64,000 nt of DNA. It comes from Brassica napus (taxonomy: Eukaryota; Streptophyta; Magnoliopsida; Brassicales; Brassicaceae). A program made the position numbers and the translations under genes. The notes under the pieces are model-generated. The model made no database searches. It saw only the letters and a program-made list of their open reading frames with translations, and was not told the origin of the DNA. This document shows, piece after piece, positions 43,470 to 54,313 of the stretch (the first letter of the stretch is position 1; each line of letters begins with the position of its first letter). The stretch lies in NCBI RefSeq assembly GCF_020379485.1, contig NC_063446.1, forward strand, positions 12,943,597 to 13,007,596. The letters run 5' to 3'.

Positions 43470-46333
43470 ATGGCTTCTTTCAACCACTCTTGGCTCTCTT
43501 CTCCACTCTCCGAACCTCCCACTTTCTTCCTCTCTCCTTCTCCACAACCAAAACCCTTCAAACTCTCTGTTCTCCGAAACAAATCTTCATCTATACTCAA
43601 CTCTTCCTCTCCAGACCGCTCTCCTGAGGTTGAGGTCGTTGTAGATCCCGTGAAGCTCGCATTGAAGAAAGCCGAGGCCTATAAGAAATCGAAAGCTGAG
43701 CAAAAAACTCCTGAGAGAAATACCGATGACGAGGAAGTGCCGCTCACGGTGAAGCTTGCTAAGCAAAAGGCTGATGTCTATAAGAAGCAAAAAGAGGTTG
43801 GAGCTGATGGTGTCCAGGAGGCTAATAAACCCAGTTCAGTAAAAACCATATCTTTACAGACAATCCTTTGAACTAATGTTGTGTTGTTTTGTCTTTTTTT
43901 CGAGAATATCAATTCAGTTTTTTTTTTTCAATAGGCTTTAATGAAAATGAGCAGAGAATATGCATGGACAGGCTTTATTGTATATGTTTAAATGTTCTAA
44001 TTCAGTCAAAACATGATCTCAAGACCTTGCTTGTTATGGTGTTTCAGGTAGTGCAGAGCAGAGTTCTGTTAGATCGTCAAACAAGGTTGATGAAGAGAAC
44101 AATGGTAAGAAGAAAGAGTTGAAAGTCTCCAGCATTGACTTTGTTGGACTTGGCTTCGCTGATAAGAAGAGCACAAGAGGGCTTCCACCGGGGCTGGTTC
44201 CTGTTGAGGACTATTTTCCTGGAGGGGACTTACCTGAGGTGGAGTTTATAGTTGGTGACAAGACAAGATTTGACAAGACAGAAAAGGAGCTTGATCAAGA
44301 AGGAAACGAAAACTCTGATGTATACAAGCCCAAAGTTTCGACATGGGGTGTTTTCCCAAGACCTAGCAACATCTCTAAAACGGTATGTGATTATATGCCC
44401 ATAGGAGATCCTGTGTTATTATTAGTTTACCGCTCAGTGTGATGCAACCAAAGTGACTTGCTGGTGAAGTTACCTATAGAAACAAGTACATTGTAGACTG
44501 GAGCTATAATATAAAATTGTTCTTACCATTCTGAAGAGAGTAGATACTGATAGTTCTTTGAATGATTCATCTCTTTGTGATGGTCTGTAAAATTTGGCCA
44601 ACTCTGCTAGAATAATATCCCTCGTTTGAAGCTAGATGGTAAGGCAGAAAACATCTATTATCTCTTAGAACACTACGTTTTTGAACAATCTTGTGCCTTT
44701 AAAAGTGATCCATTCATGCTCATGACCGTGGGAGGCCAGTTTTGGATGTATGACTTTGTATGATGACTGAGCTATATACTTTTTCTTGTTGAAGTTTGGT
44801 GGTGGGAGGACACTCCAACCAGGAGATTCAGTTGAAACTGCTGAAGAGAGGACTGCGAGAGAAGAACGGACAAAGCAATTGCTCACTGCCTACAAGGAAT
44901 CAATCGGACTGAATATTGATCCCAAACTCAAACTTGAGTGTGAGGAGGTACTCCCATGACATTTTTTTTGTTTTTAATTTTTTTTTCATGACAAGCCTGA
45001 TGCTGAAGTCAATTCTTCTGAACTCATGCATGTGTTTCCTCTTCTGCATGTAAATTTTGGAAGCTTTTAATTTGAGAATGCTCCAAGCTATATCATATAA
45101 AGTACTAGTCACTGTCTTTAAAGGATATGGGCTTGGCTGAAAATGTGATAGGGACTCCATGTACTCAAGCAGATTATCATTTCAATTCATATCGTCTTTG
45201 CACATAGCCACATTTTCTAGAGAACTGAGAGAATCATTTGAGTAAAGAAAGACTAGAAAAGGTTCTTTGCTTTATTTAAATGCATGTTTTTCCCTTGATT
45301 TTGACACTTAATTATAACAGGCACTAGAAAAGGGGAACTCCCTTATGGATTCAGGGAGACTCAAAGAAGCTTTGCCATACTATGAAAAGGTCATGGATAA
45401 AATAGTTTTTAAGGTGATTTCTCCAAACCTAGTTTATCAATTCATCTCATATGCATTAGTCTGCTTTATTGGGCTATTTGTTCTGCATATGCCTGATTCA
45501 TCTTGACTGCAGTAGACTTCACTATTATATACCCATGCCATCAGCATGTATGTGGAGCAAAACTCCAACAAAAAAAAAATCTTTTTAAAAACTGATTACT
45601 ATGTGTTATTATTAGTTCCATGAGCTTGTCATTAATCTATGGACATATTAATCCATTGATGCACTTAGATCTACTAAAGAAGTAGTCTGCTTCAGAACAG
45701 AACATGATGTTTTTTTTTAAGGTTGCCTCAAATAAATGTGACCCTAACTAATAATGAGTATAGTTGTGCAGAGCGAGCTTCATGGATTAGCAGCTTTGCA
45801 GTGGTCTATTTGTCAGGATTCACTTCGAAAGTAAGTAGCATGCTTTGTTGATGATGTTGAGTATTGGACTTTATGGTCTCTTGTGCGCTAAATACTGTTA
45901 TTTTGGAGTGGTTGACAGGGCAGATAGGGCAAAAGGCATGTATGAGAAGCTTCTCTCCCACCCAAACCCAAGAGTGAGCAAGAAAGCTAGGCAGTTCATG
46001 TTCAGTTTTCAGGTAACTTAAACACCCACAAAAGTATCATACCTGATGATCAGTTTTCCGTTCAGTGCTCAGGGAACTTAGCTAAGTTTTTTTTTAATGA
46101 ACTTGTAGGCCATGGAGATGCTTAAGGTTCAGGGCTCGAACTTCATGCAGATAAACCCGGGGTATGAGGATTATTTTGAAGCTTTTGTTAAGAAAGACAA
46201 AGTTGATTACAAAGCTAAGGAGGAAGATGGAGAAACCATGGAAATAAATGAGACACTCCTATATGTGATTCTTCTTGCGTCTCCTATTCTATTGGTCTTT
46301 GTTGTTGCTGCACAGAGAGGGAACATGCACTGA
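43470..46333 (+). CDS. Predicted plastid TPR-like membrane protein
   Basis: The gene has about seven exons. It begins MASFNHSWLSSPLSEPPTFF; the Ser/Pro-rich, acid-poor first 45 residues look like a chloroplast transit peptide. A Lys/Glu-rich segment with two similar motifs follows (KLALKKAEAYKKSK and KLAKQKADVYKKQK). Next comes a conserved block, KKSTRGLPPGLVPVEDYFPG. A TPR-like helical repeat region follows (LEKGNSLMDSGRLKEALPYY, SELHGLAALQWSICQDSLRK, and ADRAKGMYEKLLSHPN). It ends in one transmembrane helix, TLLYVILLASPILLVFVVAA, followed by a short basic tail. The C-terminus would be tail-anchored in a plastid membrane. The junction of exon 1 with exon 2 (about 43830 to 44050) has no strong donor in the right phase. 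I do not know its function. Confidence 0.8.
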
Positions 46334-47605
46334 GAGACAACAAACTCTTGTCAACTTCTTACATGTAAGTCATGTTGTAAATATATATATGAGGTAATGT
46401 GATGCAAAGCAGCCAAAGTAGTAGTTCGTTGGTTTGCATCTATTGTTGACCTTAATTGAAAATTCATTTTATTAAGAGTTTTGTAGACTACAACATGAAA
46501 GAAACCCAACTAGGAACATACATATTTACAACAAAGAATCTTTTTTTTTGAACACCTTACAACCAAGAATTAACCTTAGAAAATAGACTCATGAGTCTTT
46601 AACTGAACCCTAACTTATAACACACGCATCACATTTCATTCCATTTATTAGCAAAAAGTAACGTCTTGTGTTATGCAAGATTTGATCATCCATGGCCACA
46701 TGTTACAAAACCTGACTACTTCTTGGTTTGGCCTTGACCAGCTGCGGAGCCACCTTTACCTCCTCCTCCAGCTCCAGCACCTCCTGCGTCGACCGTCCTT
46801 ACTTTAAACCATTCATCTCTCAAGTCTGGTGGACCAAGATTGATACCTCTCGAGGTGAATCGTGGCGAACCAGCTCTCAGACTCCTGTGCATAGTCATTG
46901 CCTTCGTAGTAGGGCGAGAATCTTGTTTGAATTGGGACATAGCGTCTTCGATTTTGTTGAAGAAACCAAGAAACTTGTCTTTGGCTCCACCTGGAAACAT
47001 CTTCTTAAGCAGCTGAAGTTGCTCAACGTAAAGCTCTCTCATATACTCTATTACCGTCAAGACTCTCATGTCCATCCTCAAACCCCCGTCATCATCATGC
47101 GGTTCTTTAAAAAGTTTGTGGTAGAGATCTCCAATGTCGCTGTACTGTCTCTTCATGCTCCCACTTCTTAGTCTTGTTGATTCAGAATCATCAAACAATC
47201 CGAAGAAGACGCTGTTCTTGCAGTTGCTGTTTTCTTCTTCTTCTTCTGTGGAATGATAACTCAGAGAGTTAATGCCAAGATGTTTCTTACTCCATAGACA
47301 TAAGTATCCACAAAACTTGGTTCACAAGTCTTTTGAGCAAAACGTATATTTTTGTGTTTTGTTTTAGAATGTGTTTCAAGATGAGAGGAAGAAAGCAAAG
47401 GATTTTATAAGAAAGCAAAACGAGTAGAGAAGATTAAGATCTTTTGTTAGTTCCAGACTTGTCAACAGACTTCTTCAACGTTGACTAGATGGGTCCAAAG
47501 CCATTGACTTTTATTTAGGTTTTAGGCCAATCAGGAGGTAACTTGTCACCATTCTTGGAGAGTTTGAGCTGTTTCTTGGTAGAAGCTGCTAACTTCGGAG
47601 CTAAG
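46331..47605. repeat. Segmental direct repeat, copy A
   Basis: It starts in the 3'UTR of the TPR-like gene (AAACTCTTGTCAACTTCTTA) and runs through the small minus-strand gene to AACTTCGGAGCTAA at about 47604. The same order recurs at 52441-53312 in the same orientation. Confidence 0.85.
46716..47156 (-). CDS. Uncharacterised small protein (full-length copy)
   Basis: The frame is open from the first in-frame ATG at 47156 (MKRQYSDIGDLYHKLFKEP) to the stop at 46716 (146 aa). It also continues upstream, without any ATG, to a TGA at 47322-47324, and includes coding-like sequence such as CLWSKKHLGINSLSYHS. The true start is therefore unsettled: either the original ATG was lost, or an upstream intron exists. 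The protein has a helical centre (RELYVEQLQLLKKMFPGG), a conserved end (SRGINLGPPDLRDEWFKVRT) and a Gly-rich tail. I do not recognise a domain. A shortened relative sits at 52733-53056. Confidence 0.65.
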   Translation of the reverse strand: MKRQYSDIGDLYHKLFKEPHDDDGGLRMDMRVLTVIEYMRELYVEQLQLLKKMFPGGAKDKFLGFFNKIEDAMSQFKQDSRPTTKAMTMHRSLRAGSPRFTSRGINLGPPDLRDEWFKVRTVDAGGAGAGGGGKGGSAAGQGQTKK

Positions 47606-48095
47606 ATTATTATATTAATAATCTAAAATAATTTAATTAAACAATAATATTTAAAGTGTAAAATAAAATTATGTGGCTGAGGAAATAAATGATAAACTTC
47701 ATACTAGTCTCTTAAGAATTGCGAAGGATCTCTCAACATTTACCATTTTATCTCTCGCTTTTTATAAATTTGTTGCTTTGTAGGGTGCTCGTTGAAGGGT
47801 GCTCTAACGTATTCATTTTTGTATCTGATGCAGCATTTAAATATAGCATCTGAATATAATATTTAGATATATCCAAATGTTATTTTCGTTTTTATAGTTG
47901 CTATTCATAAATTGTTCGTTTTTCAATTTTGTAATCATTTTGGAATATTAATAATAAATATTGTTTGTTTTTATAGTTATTATTTATATTGTTTGTTTTT
48001 CAATTTTGTAATCATTTTGAAATATTAATAATATAAAAATTAAAAAGAACATGATTTAATTTTTAATAATAAACTAACTATAATATTCAAATAAA
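47606..48095. other. AT-rich intergenic stretch
   Basis: No gene seen. Two near-identical runs (TTTTCAATTTTGTAATCATTTT followed by an ATATTAATAATA stretch) at about 47920-47955 and 47996-48030 form a short tandem repeat. Confidence 0.4.
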
Positions 48096-48099
48096 TATA

Positions 48100-48430
48100 T
48101 TTAAAATTAATTTTGCATTTTTGGCCAAAATGTGATTTTACGGTTTTTGCGAAAATTTTAATTTGTGGCGAAAGATGCAATTTGTGATTTGGCAAAAAAA
48201 TAATTTTTCGATTTCGACGTTTTGGTGATAAGTCACTTTTTTGTTTTGGCGAAAAATACAATTTTTATGTTTTGATGGAAAAATTCGATTGTCTGGTTTA
48301 ATTTGAAAAACGAGATTTTGTAGTTTTGGTGAAAAAAATTAATTTTGTGATTTTGCAGTTTTGGTAAAAAAACACGAAATTGCGATTTTTGTGAAAAAAA
48401 CTTGATTTTTACGAAAATCTTATATTCTGA
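48100..48430 (-). repeat. Diverged minisatellite related to the one at 60.6 kb
   Basis: Successive degenerate units contain TTTTGGCGAAAAA / TTTTGCAGTTTTGG motifs spaced about 27-30 bp. Compare TTTTGCAGTTTTGGTAAAAA here with the reverse complement of the 60.6-kb unit (TTTTGCGGTTTTGGCGGGAA). It is the same sequence family in opposite orientation, much more diverged. Confidence 0.65.
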
Positions 48431-48499
48431 ACTTTCCAACTGTGACAAGAATCATCTATTTTTCTGTTTGGCCTTGTTGGAAACAGAGGAAATGGCAAA

Positions 48500-48596
48500 C
48501 CATTGCTTGGTTTAGTCTTCCGAGAAGAACCAGAAAATACAGCTCACCGGTTTAGTTTTATGAGAAGAACCGGAACATTCAGCTCACCGGTTTATG
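48500..48596. repeat. Tandem dimer of an about 43-bp unit
   Basis: GAGAAGAACC(A/G)GAA(A/C)AT(A/T)CAGCTCACCGGTTTA occurs twice head to tail. The function is unknown. The remaining DNA from 48600 to 49328 is AT-rich, with no gene seen before the NUF2 start. Confidence 0.6.
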
Positions 48597-49328
48597 AATC
48601 TGTTATAGCGAAGGGATATGACGATGAATCGGGTGCGATTGGAATGAGCCGTAAATTTATGTTTTTTTGCTGTAGAATTTAAGGTGTAGATTTATTTGAT
48701 GTAGATTATTTTGCTATAGCTTTGTAAATCACTATTTTTTTTGCTCTGTAAATAAAGCTCTTTACAGTCATATTTTAATTTTGTTGAGATTTTTTTCTTG
48801 TGAGATTTTTTAAAAAAATAAAAATTCGATTAGTTGACATATATGACTTTAGACTAAATTTTGGCAATCTAGAACATCTACGACCGCAACCAATGAATTC
48901 TTATGTTTGGTCACTTCCGATGGCTGCTTCTCTTAGGTTATTTTGGTTTAACCATTCAAAATTCTCGAAAGCCTCGGTTACAAAATTTTCGTTTTTTTTT
49001 TCAAAATTCAAAATTTAAAATATGTTTGCCATTAAATCATGCAGTGTCATTTTAAAGGACTTAAGATGTAATCAGAAGATTTATGAGCAGAATATTATAC
49101 CATTTTCCCATGCAAGTTTCCCACTTGACATCCAGTCAGTCCTGCACTCCTACTTAAGATGCTACCTACGTGTTAACGTTTCGACTAGGCGGGAAAATCA
49201 AAGTTACATAAACACATTTCTACTCATCATCGGCTCCCCTGTCATCACTTTTCGAAATCGAAATCCAGAAACAACAAGCAAACCTGAGGACCGAAGCAAT
49301 AAAAAAAAAAAAAAAAGAAAGAAGAAAA

Positions 49329-49991
49329 ATGATGTCAGCGAACGACTACCCGAAGTTCTCTCGCTCCGATATCATCACCGTCCTCAGGGAGGCTAACATC
49401 GCTTCCGTCAAAGACGCCGATCTCAAAAACCCTACCTTCGATTCCGTCTCCGACCTTTACACCAGGATCCTCATCTATCTCGACGTCCTCACCGAGTATG
49501 TTTTCCTTTCCTTAAATCGATTTCACTAAAACCCTAATTTCCCCCAATTTGGGGGTTTTCTAATTTCAAAAAAATTCTACTGCAGAGAAGAGAGAGGCCA
49601 GGTTGATTTCGAGGCTCTGGAGCAACTGGAGAATCCAGATCACCACACCACGTCAGCTCCGGCTATGGATCTTTACGTCAAACTCAAACACACGCTGGAG
49701 ATGGTGGATTGTCCACTAATCATCAATTTCAAGGATCTGTTACGCCCAGACTCATCCCGAACCGAGTTTTTCATCAGTGCTCTTTTGAACTATGCTCTAC
49801 ACAAGTAATCTTCGTCTTCTTTCTCTTTAGAGCTTTTGAATCCCTAAAAGTTTGATCCTTTTTTTGCATCTTCTTTAGGGATTCGAAAATGGAGCTTATA
49901 AGACCACTTGCAGAAGAGTTGACTCTTCTTGATGAGCAACGGAGGCAGTCTGAGGCCAAGATTGCTCAGGTAATTGCGTGTAATCCAACAG

Positions 49992-50030
<39 letters not shown>

Positions 50031-51914
50031 CTTTCTGAAGGTTGTCTTGTTCCATGCAGTTGAAAGCAGAGATTGCTGAGTTTGAGGAAGCCGAGGAAAG
50101 GGATTCGCCTTTTGTTCAAGAGCTGGAAGTGGGCATCGAAGAACTCAGTCACAAAATAGCACAACTCAATAATGAGCAGCTTTCACTACGAGCTACGTTT
50201 CACAAGCTGAGAGAGGAGTCTGCAGAGATGGATAACAAGGTTAAGCTATTCATCATTTGCTTGTGTTATCAGTCTGAGAGGCGTTTTTCTAGCTATTAAC
50301 ATGTGTATTACAGATTTCGAAAGCAGAGTTTGACCTTGTGCAAGCTGTCCAAGAAAACGCAAACTTACGCTCACTAATTGTTCAGTCCCCAGACAAATTG
50401 CAGGTGTATTTTTTTTTCCTTTTAGCAAGAGAAAGACTTTGTGTATAAAACAACTGGTTTTCTCACATGTTTGTTGTGGAGACAGGGTGCTTTAGAAGAG
50501 AAGAAACTTGTTCTCGAGGAAACTAAGAAAGCTGAAAGATTAGCAATGGAAACTTTCGAGGAGAAGGCTGCTATTCTTGAGGTTTATGAAAAGGTATTAT
50601 TGTGAATATACTTTGGATTAATTAATTAAATGATTCATGGCATCCTTTACAACTCGATGTTTAACTATTTTGACAATTCCAAGTCACTGGTCATTATACT
50701 GCTCTCAAACGATTTGGCTAGTTGAATTTGATTTCAACATTATTATTTACTAAGTGTGGTGTTTATTGCTGTCTCTCGTTCGCACTTCACTAATTTGGTG
50801 TATAGTAGATGAGAGTGAACCTAAGGTGGACATTATTTAGAATTAAGTCTTTCTTACAACAGTTTCATGCTTTCATTATAGGACCTTAATAGGTGTACCA
50901 TCCCTGTTTTGCTTTATCGTTTTGTTCATTCTATCTCTGTGTGCCTTTTGTAGGCATTCAAGAAAATGTCAAAGTCATCTGCGCAACTGCAATTAATTAA
51001 CGAACAGGTGACTAAGGAAAACAATTCCCTTACACTTTTCATTGCTTGTAGAGTGTGAACCGTGCATGCACAAAGCCTTCCAATTCATCGGAATTAGATG
51101 TGAAGTGTCTTTGAATGTATCTTTTATTTTTATGTTTGATCTTGTCACAGGTAACCAATGTCAAAGCAATTGAGAAAGACCTAAAAGCTCAGAAAGCTAA
51201 GCTGAATGAGGATGAGGCATTGTACAAATCTCTTGAGGCGAAAGTGGTTGAGCGAGAAAGAACAGGCAAGACTTGGTCTATATGTCTGCCCTCTTTAGAG
51301 ATAATGTTTCTCAATTTTGTTGTTCGCGGAGAGACTGTAATGTTACATTCTTTCAACAGTGAAACAGTTGCACGAATCACTAAAGCAGTTAGAGAAGGAG
51401 AAACAAGTCATGTTTGATGATTGGACGAAACAACTGAATGAGTTAAAACTAGAAGTTGAATCCAGAAGACGTCTGCTTGAATCCAGGCAAAATGATGTTG
51501 AATCAGTAGTAGCTATGGTAGTAATACTTCCTTTTTCTTATGAACATATCTAACGTTGTGAATCTTTTATGCTTTAGCATGGACCATAAGCTTTCGGTTG
51601 TTGTTTATATATGTGAACAGGTTGATGAGAATACTGCCAAGGCTAACCAGGTGAAACAGTCAGGACAAGCTAAAGTGAAACAGTTAGCAGATAAATATGA
51701 GGAGATCGTGAAGCAGGTCTTTTTCTTTCTCATTTCCATTTTAGTCACCTGTCACTCATTCTGCACATCACTTGAAGATGGGTGATTAAAATATGTTCAT
51801 CCTCTTTCTGAACCATATGGTGACAAATTGATGATTCTATCGAGGCTTGTCTTTGATGTGTGGCAGTTTCATGAGTACACGGTGAAGTTTGGAGCGGTTC
51901 TGCCAAGCTTATAA
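49329..51914 (+). CDS. NUF2: Kinetochore protein NUF2
   Basis: Eleven exons (49329-49495, 49586-49804, 49879-49969, 50060-50239, 50314-50403, 50486-50593, 50954-51007, 51151-51265, 51360-51517, 51621-51716, 51867-51914) give 441 aa. The N-terminus (YPKFSRSDIITVLREANIAS and the following PTFDSVSDLYTRILIYLDVL) is the Nuf2 calponin-homology-like head that binds microtubules with NDC80. From about residue 150 the protein is almost wholly coiled coil (EIAEFEEAEERDSPFVQELE; QLHESLKQLEKEKQVMFDDW). It is a subunit of the NDC80 complex at the outer kinetochore. The intron after exon 8 uses a GC donor (ACAG|GCAAG). An AT microsatellite lies in an intron at about 49998-50028. It lies between two copies of a duplicated segment. 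In Arabidopsis NUF2 is, from memory, on chromosome 1. Confidence 0.93.
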
Positions 51915-52440
51915 GAGGGGAAGAAGGTTTGACTGAGTCGAGTGATGGTAGAAAGAGATTTTAATTTCAAACTAAATTATTGTGATTGTATCAAGCTTCG
52001 AAAATGTTAATTTAGTTATGCTTGTTTTTTGAGTTTTCGGCATTTGCACGCTGGAGAAACTCATCACGGTCTCTCACAATTATTTTGGACTAGTGGTCGG
52101 CGGGATGTCGTCTTTTGTAACTATGCGTTGTTGGATCATTTTGCTATATAAGATCGTCATGGATGAAATGCTATGGTCCTTCAATTTGACTGACACGTAT
52201 CTAACCATTGTTTTAACCCATGTATTCTTTTCTTTTCTTTTATGTCTGTTCTTGAGTTATGCTAATTGTCGATATGTTATATATTTTCATGTATGGATTA
52301 AATTTTATGAAATGAATGTATTTTTAGAGTCTCTTGTAGATCCTGCAGATTGTAACTTGTGTCATGCTTTTACTAGTCTTTAGGTTGCTTAAAAATCACT
52401 TTTATTAATTTTGTTAACTCGATGCTTAAATATATTATAG
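51915..52440. other. NUF2 3' region, no other gene seen
   Basis: Probably the 3'UTR of NUF2 followed by AT-rich DNA. The open frame 52093-52383 has no supporting features. Confidence 0.45.
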
Positions 52441-53312
52441 TGTTGAGACGCAAACTCTTGTCAACTTCTTACTTTTAAGTGTTGTAAATACAATGAGAGG
52501 TAATGTGATGCAAATCAGTCAGGTTAGTCGTTGGTTGGTTTGCATCTATTGTTGACCATAATTGAAAATTCATTTTATTAAGAGTTTTGTATGCTACAAA
52601 CATAAAAGAACCAATGAAATCATCTTAGAAACTAGACTCAAGAGTCTTTAACTGAACCCCTAACGTATAACACACGCGTCAAATTTTCATTATATTACAT
52701 TTTCATCCATGGCCACATGCCACAAAGCCCGACTATTTCTTGGTCTGACCTTGACCAGCACCTTTACCTCCTCCACCAGCTGTAGCACCTCCTGCGTCGA
52801 CCGTCCTTACTTTATACCATTCATCTCTCAAGTCTGGTGGACCAAGATTGATACCTCTCGAGGTGAATCGTGGCGAACCAGCGCTGAGACTCCTCTGCAT
52901 AGTCATTGACTTTGGGGGAAGAGGAGAATCTTGTTTGAATTGGGACATAGCGTCTTCGATTTTGTTGGAGATACTAAGAAACTTGTCTTTCTCTCCGCAT
53001 GGAAACATCTTCTTCAACAGCTGAAGTTGTCCAACGTAAAGCTCTCTCCTAGACATTATAAGTACTAACCAACCACCACAAAAGTAGATTCCTAAGTCTT
53101 TTGAGCAAAACGTATCTTTGTGTTCTTGTTTTTGTTTGTTTTGTTTAGAATGTGTTTCAATATCAGAGGAAGAAAGCAGAAGTGAATCTTATAAAAGAAG
53201 CAAACGAATAGAAAATATTAGATCTATGCTTTGTTCCAGACTTGTCAACACGACTTCTTCAACGTTTGAATTGTTTCTTGGCAGAGGCTGCATGCTAACT
53301 TCGGAGCTAATA
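52441..53312. repeat. Segmental direct repeat, copy B
   Basis: It is homologous to 46331-47605 in the same orientation, including 3'UTR-like sequence of the TPR-like gene (AAACTCTTGTCAACTTCTTA) although no TPR gene precedes it here. It lacks about 250 bp corresponding to 47050-47295 and about 100 bp near its right end. Confidence 0.85.
52733..53056 (-). pseudogene. 5'-truncated copy of the 46.7-kb small gene
   Basis: 107 codons starting MSRRELYVGQLQLLKKMFPC. It keeps the conserved end (SRGINLGPPDLRDEWYKVRT) and a shorter Gly-rich tail. An internal deletion relative to copy A removed the region encoding KRQYSDIGDLYHKLFKEP and what precedes it, and the upstream non-coding DNA is fused directly. 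An ATG exists at the junction, so a short protein could in principle be made, but it lacks the N-terminal part of the family. Treated as a probable pseudogene. Confidence 0.7.
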
Positions 53313-54313
53313 GCAGACATTACAACGTAATTTCGAAGACGTGTTAGAAGAAGTTAAGGCTGCTCACATAGAAATTTTGGGTATTGTTTGCATGATAATT
53401 CTAATTTGTACATAACTAAACTATATTCATGTACGTTTATTGGTAGCTAAAAACTTATTTTAAATTTATATATAATTAAAAATATGATTTTAATAATCTA
53501 ACGATTTCATTGATTTATATTTTAATAATTCAAATTTCCGAAATTCAACTTGTTACAAAAAAATGAACATTATATTTTTTTTTTTAAAAAGGCTTATGAT
53601 TTTTAACAATTTTTTTGCCATGAAATCATGGCATTTACAAAATATCTTCAGTTTCATTTAAAGACACTTTATTATTTAAACTACAATATATATCTTCCCT
53701 ATTCCAGAAAGCAATATGCGTGATAAAGTCATAATATAATTTATTTGACACACCTTTGTGGACTGAAACCAAAGAAAAATACTCCCAATAACGAAATATT
53801 TTTTCCTTTCAAAAAAAAAATAATAATAACGAAATATATATTTTATTATAAATTCTTCAAATATATAAGTACAAATAAATTTTTTATATATATTCAAATA
53901 TACAAATCGGGCCGGAAAAAATAGACAAATCAAACTTTTTATATATATGCAAAAATACAAAATCAAACTTAAAAAAAAAAACTAGAATTCGAGAGCCCTC
54001 CTAGTTCATTTGTGCGCTCAGAGGAGCCCAAAAGAAAAATAACTTGATCGAGAAAGTGACAAAAGAACATAATGAGCATTATCTCTTTCTCTCTCGTGTT
54101 ACACGAAGAGGCCCTAAAATAAAGAGAAACGGGACCCACCAAAATCAATCTCTTTCTCAGTGCTTGTCACAATCACAAAGTTATTCAGATTTTGTTTCAA
54201 GAAGTTTTATTCACGTAGAGTCCACTTGGCCTATCTATCACTGATCAAAAAGAATCTTTTGTGCTCTAAACAAGCAAATAGCTTTGTCTTCAGGCAAAGC
54301 AAGACTTGGTAAG
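53313..54313. other. AT-rich intergenic region and leader
   Basis: No gene seen. The last about 300 bp are the likely promoter and leader of the calmodulin-binding gene. TTGTCTTCAG|GCAAAGC near 54284-54294 could be an acceptor of a leader intron. Confidence 0.45.

Noticed and set aside
47246..47301. A 45-nt intron joining ATGTCTATGGA to the small gene at 46.7 kb
   Set aside because: Donor and acceptor dinucleotides are present, but the junction is out of frame and the intron would be shorter than plants normally splice.
54284..54313. Start of the calmodulin-binding protein ten codons upstream
   Set aside because: The upstream codon is TTG, and the region looks like a leader with a possible splice acceptor. 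The ATG at 54314 matches the family's usual start.
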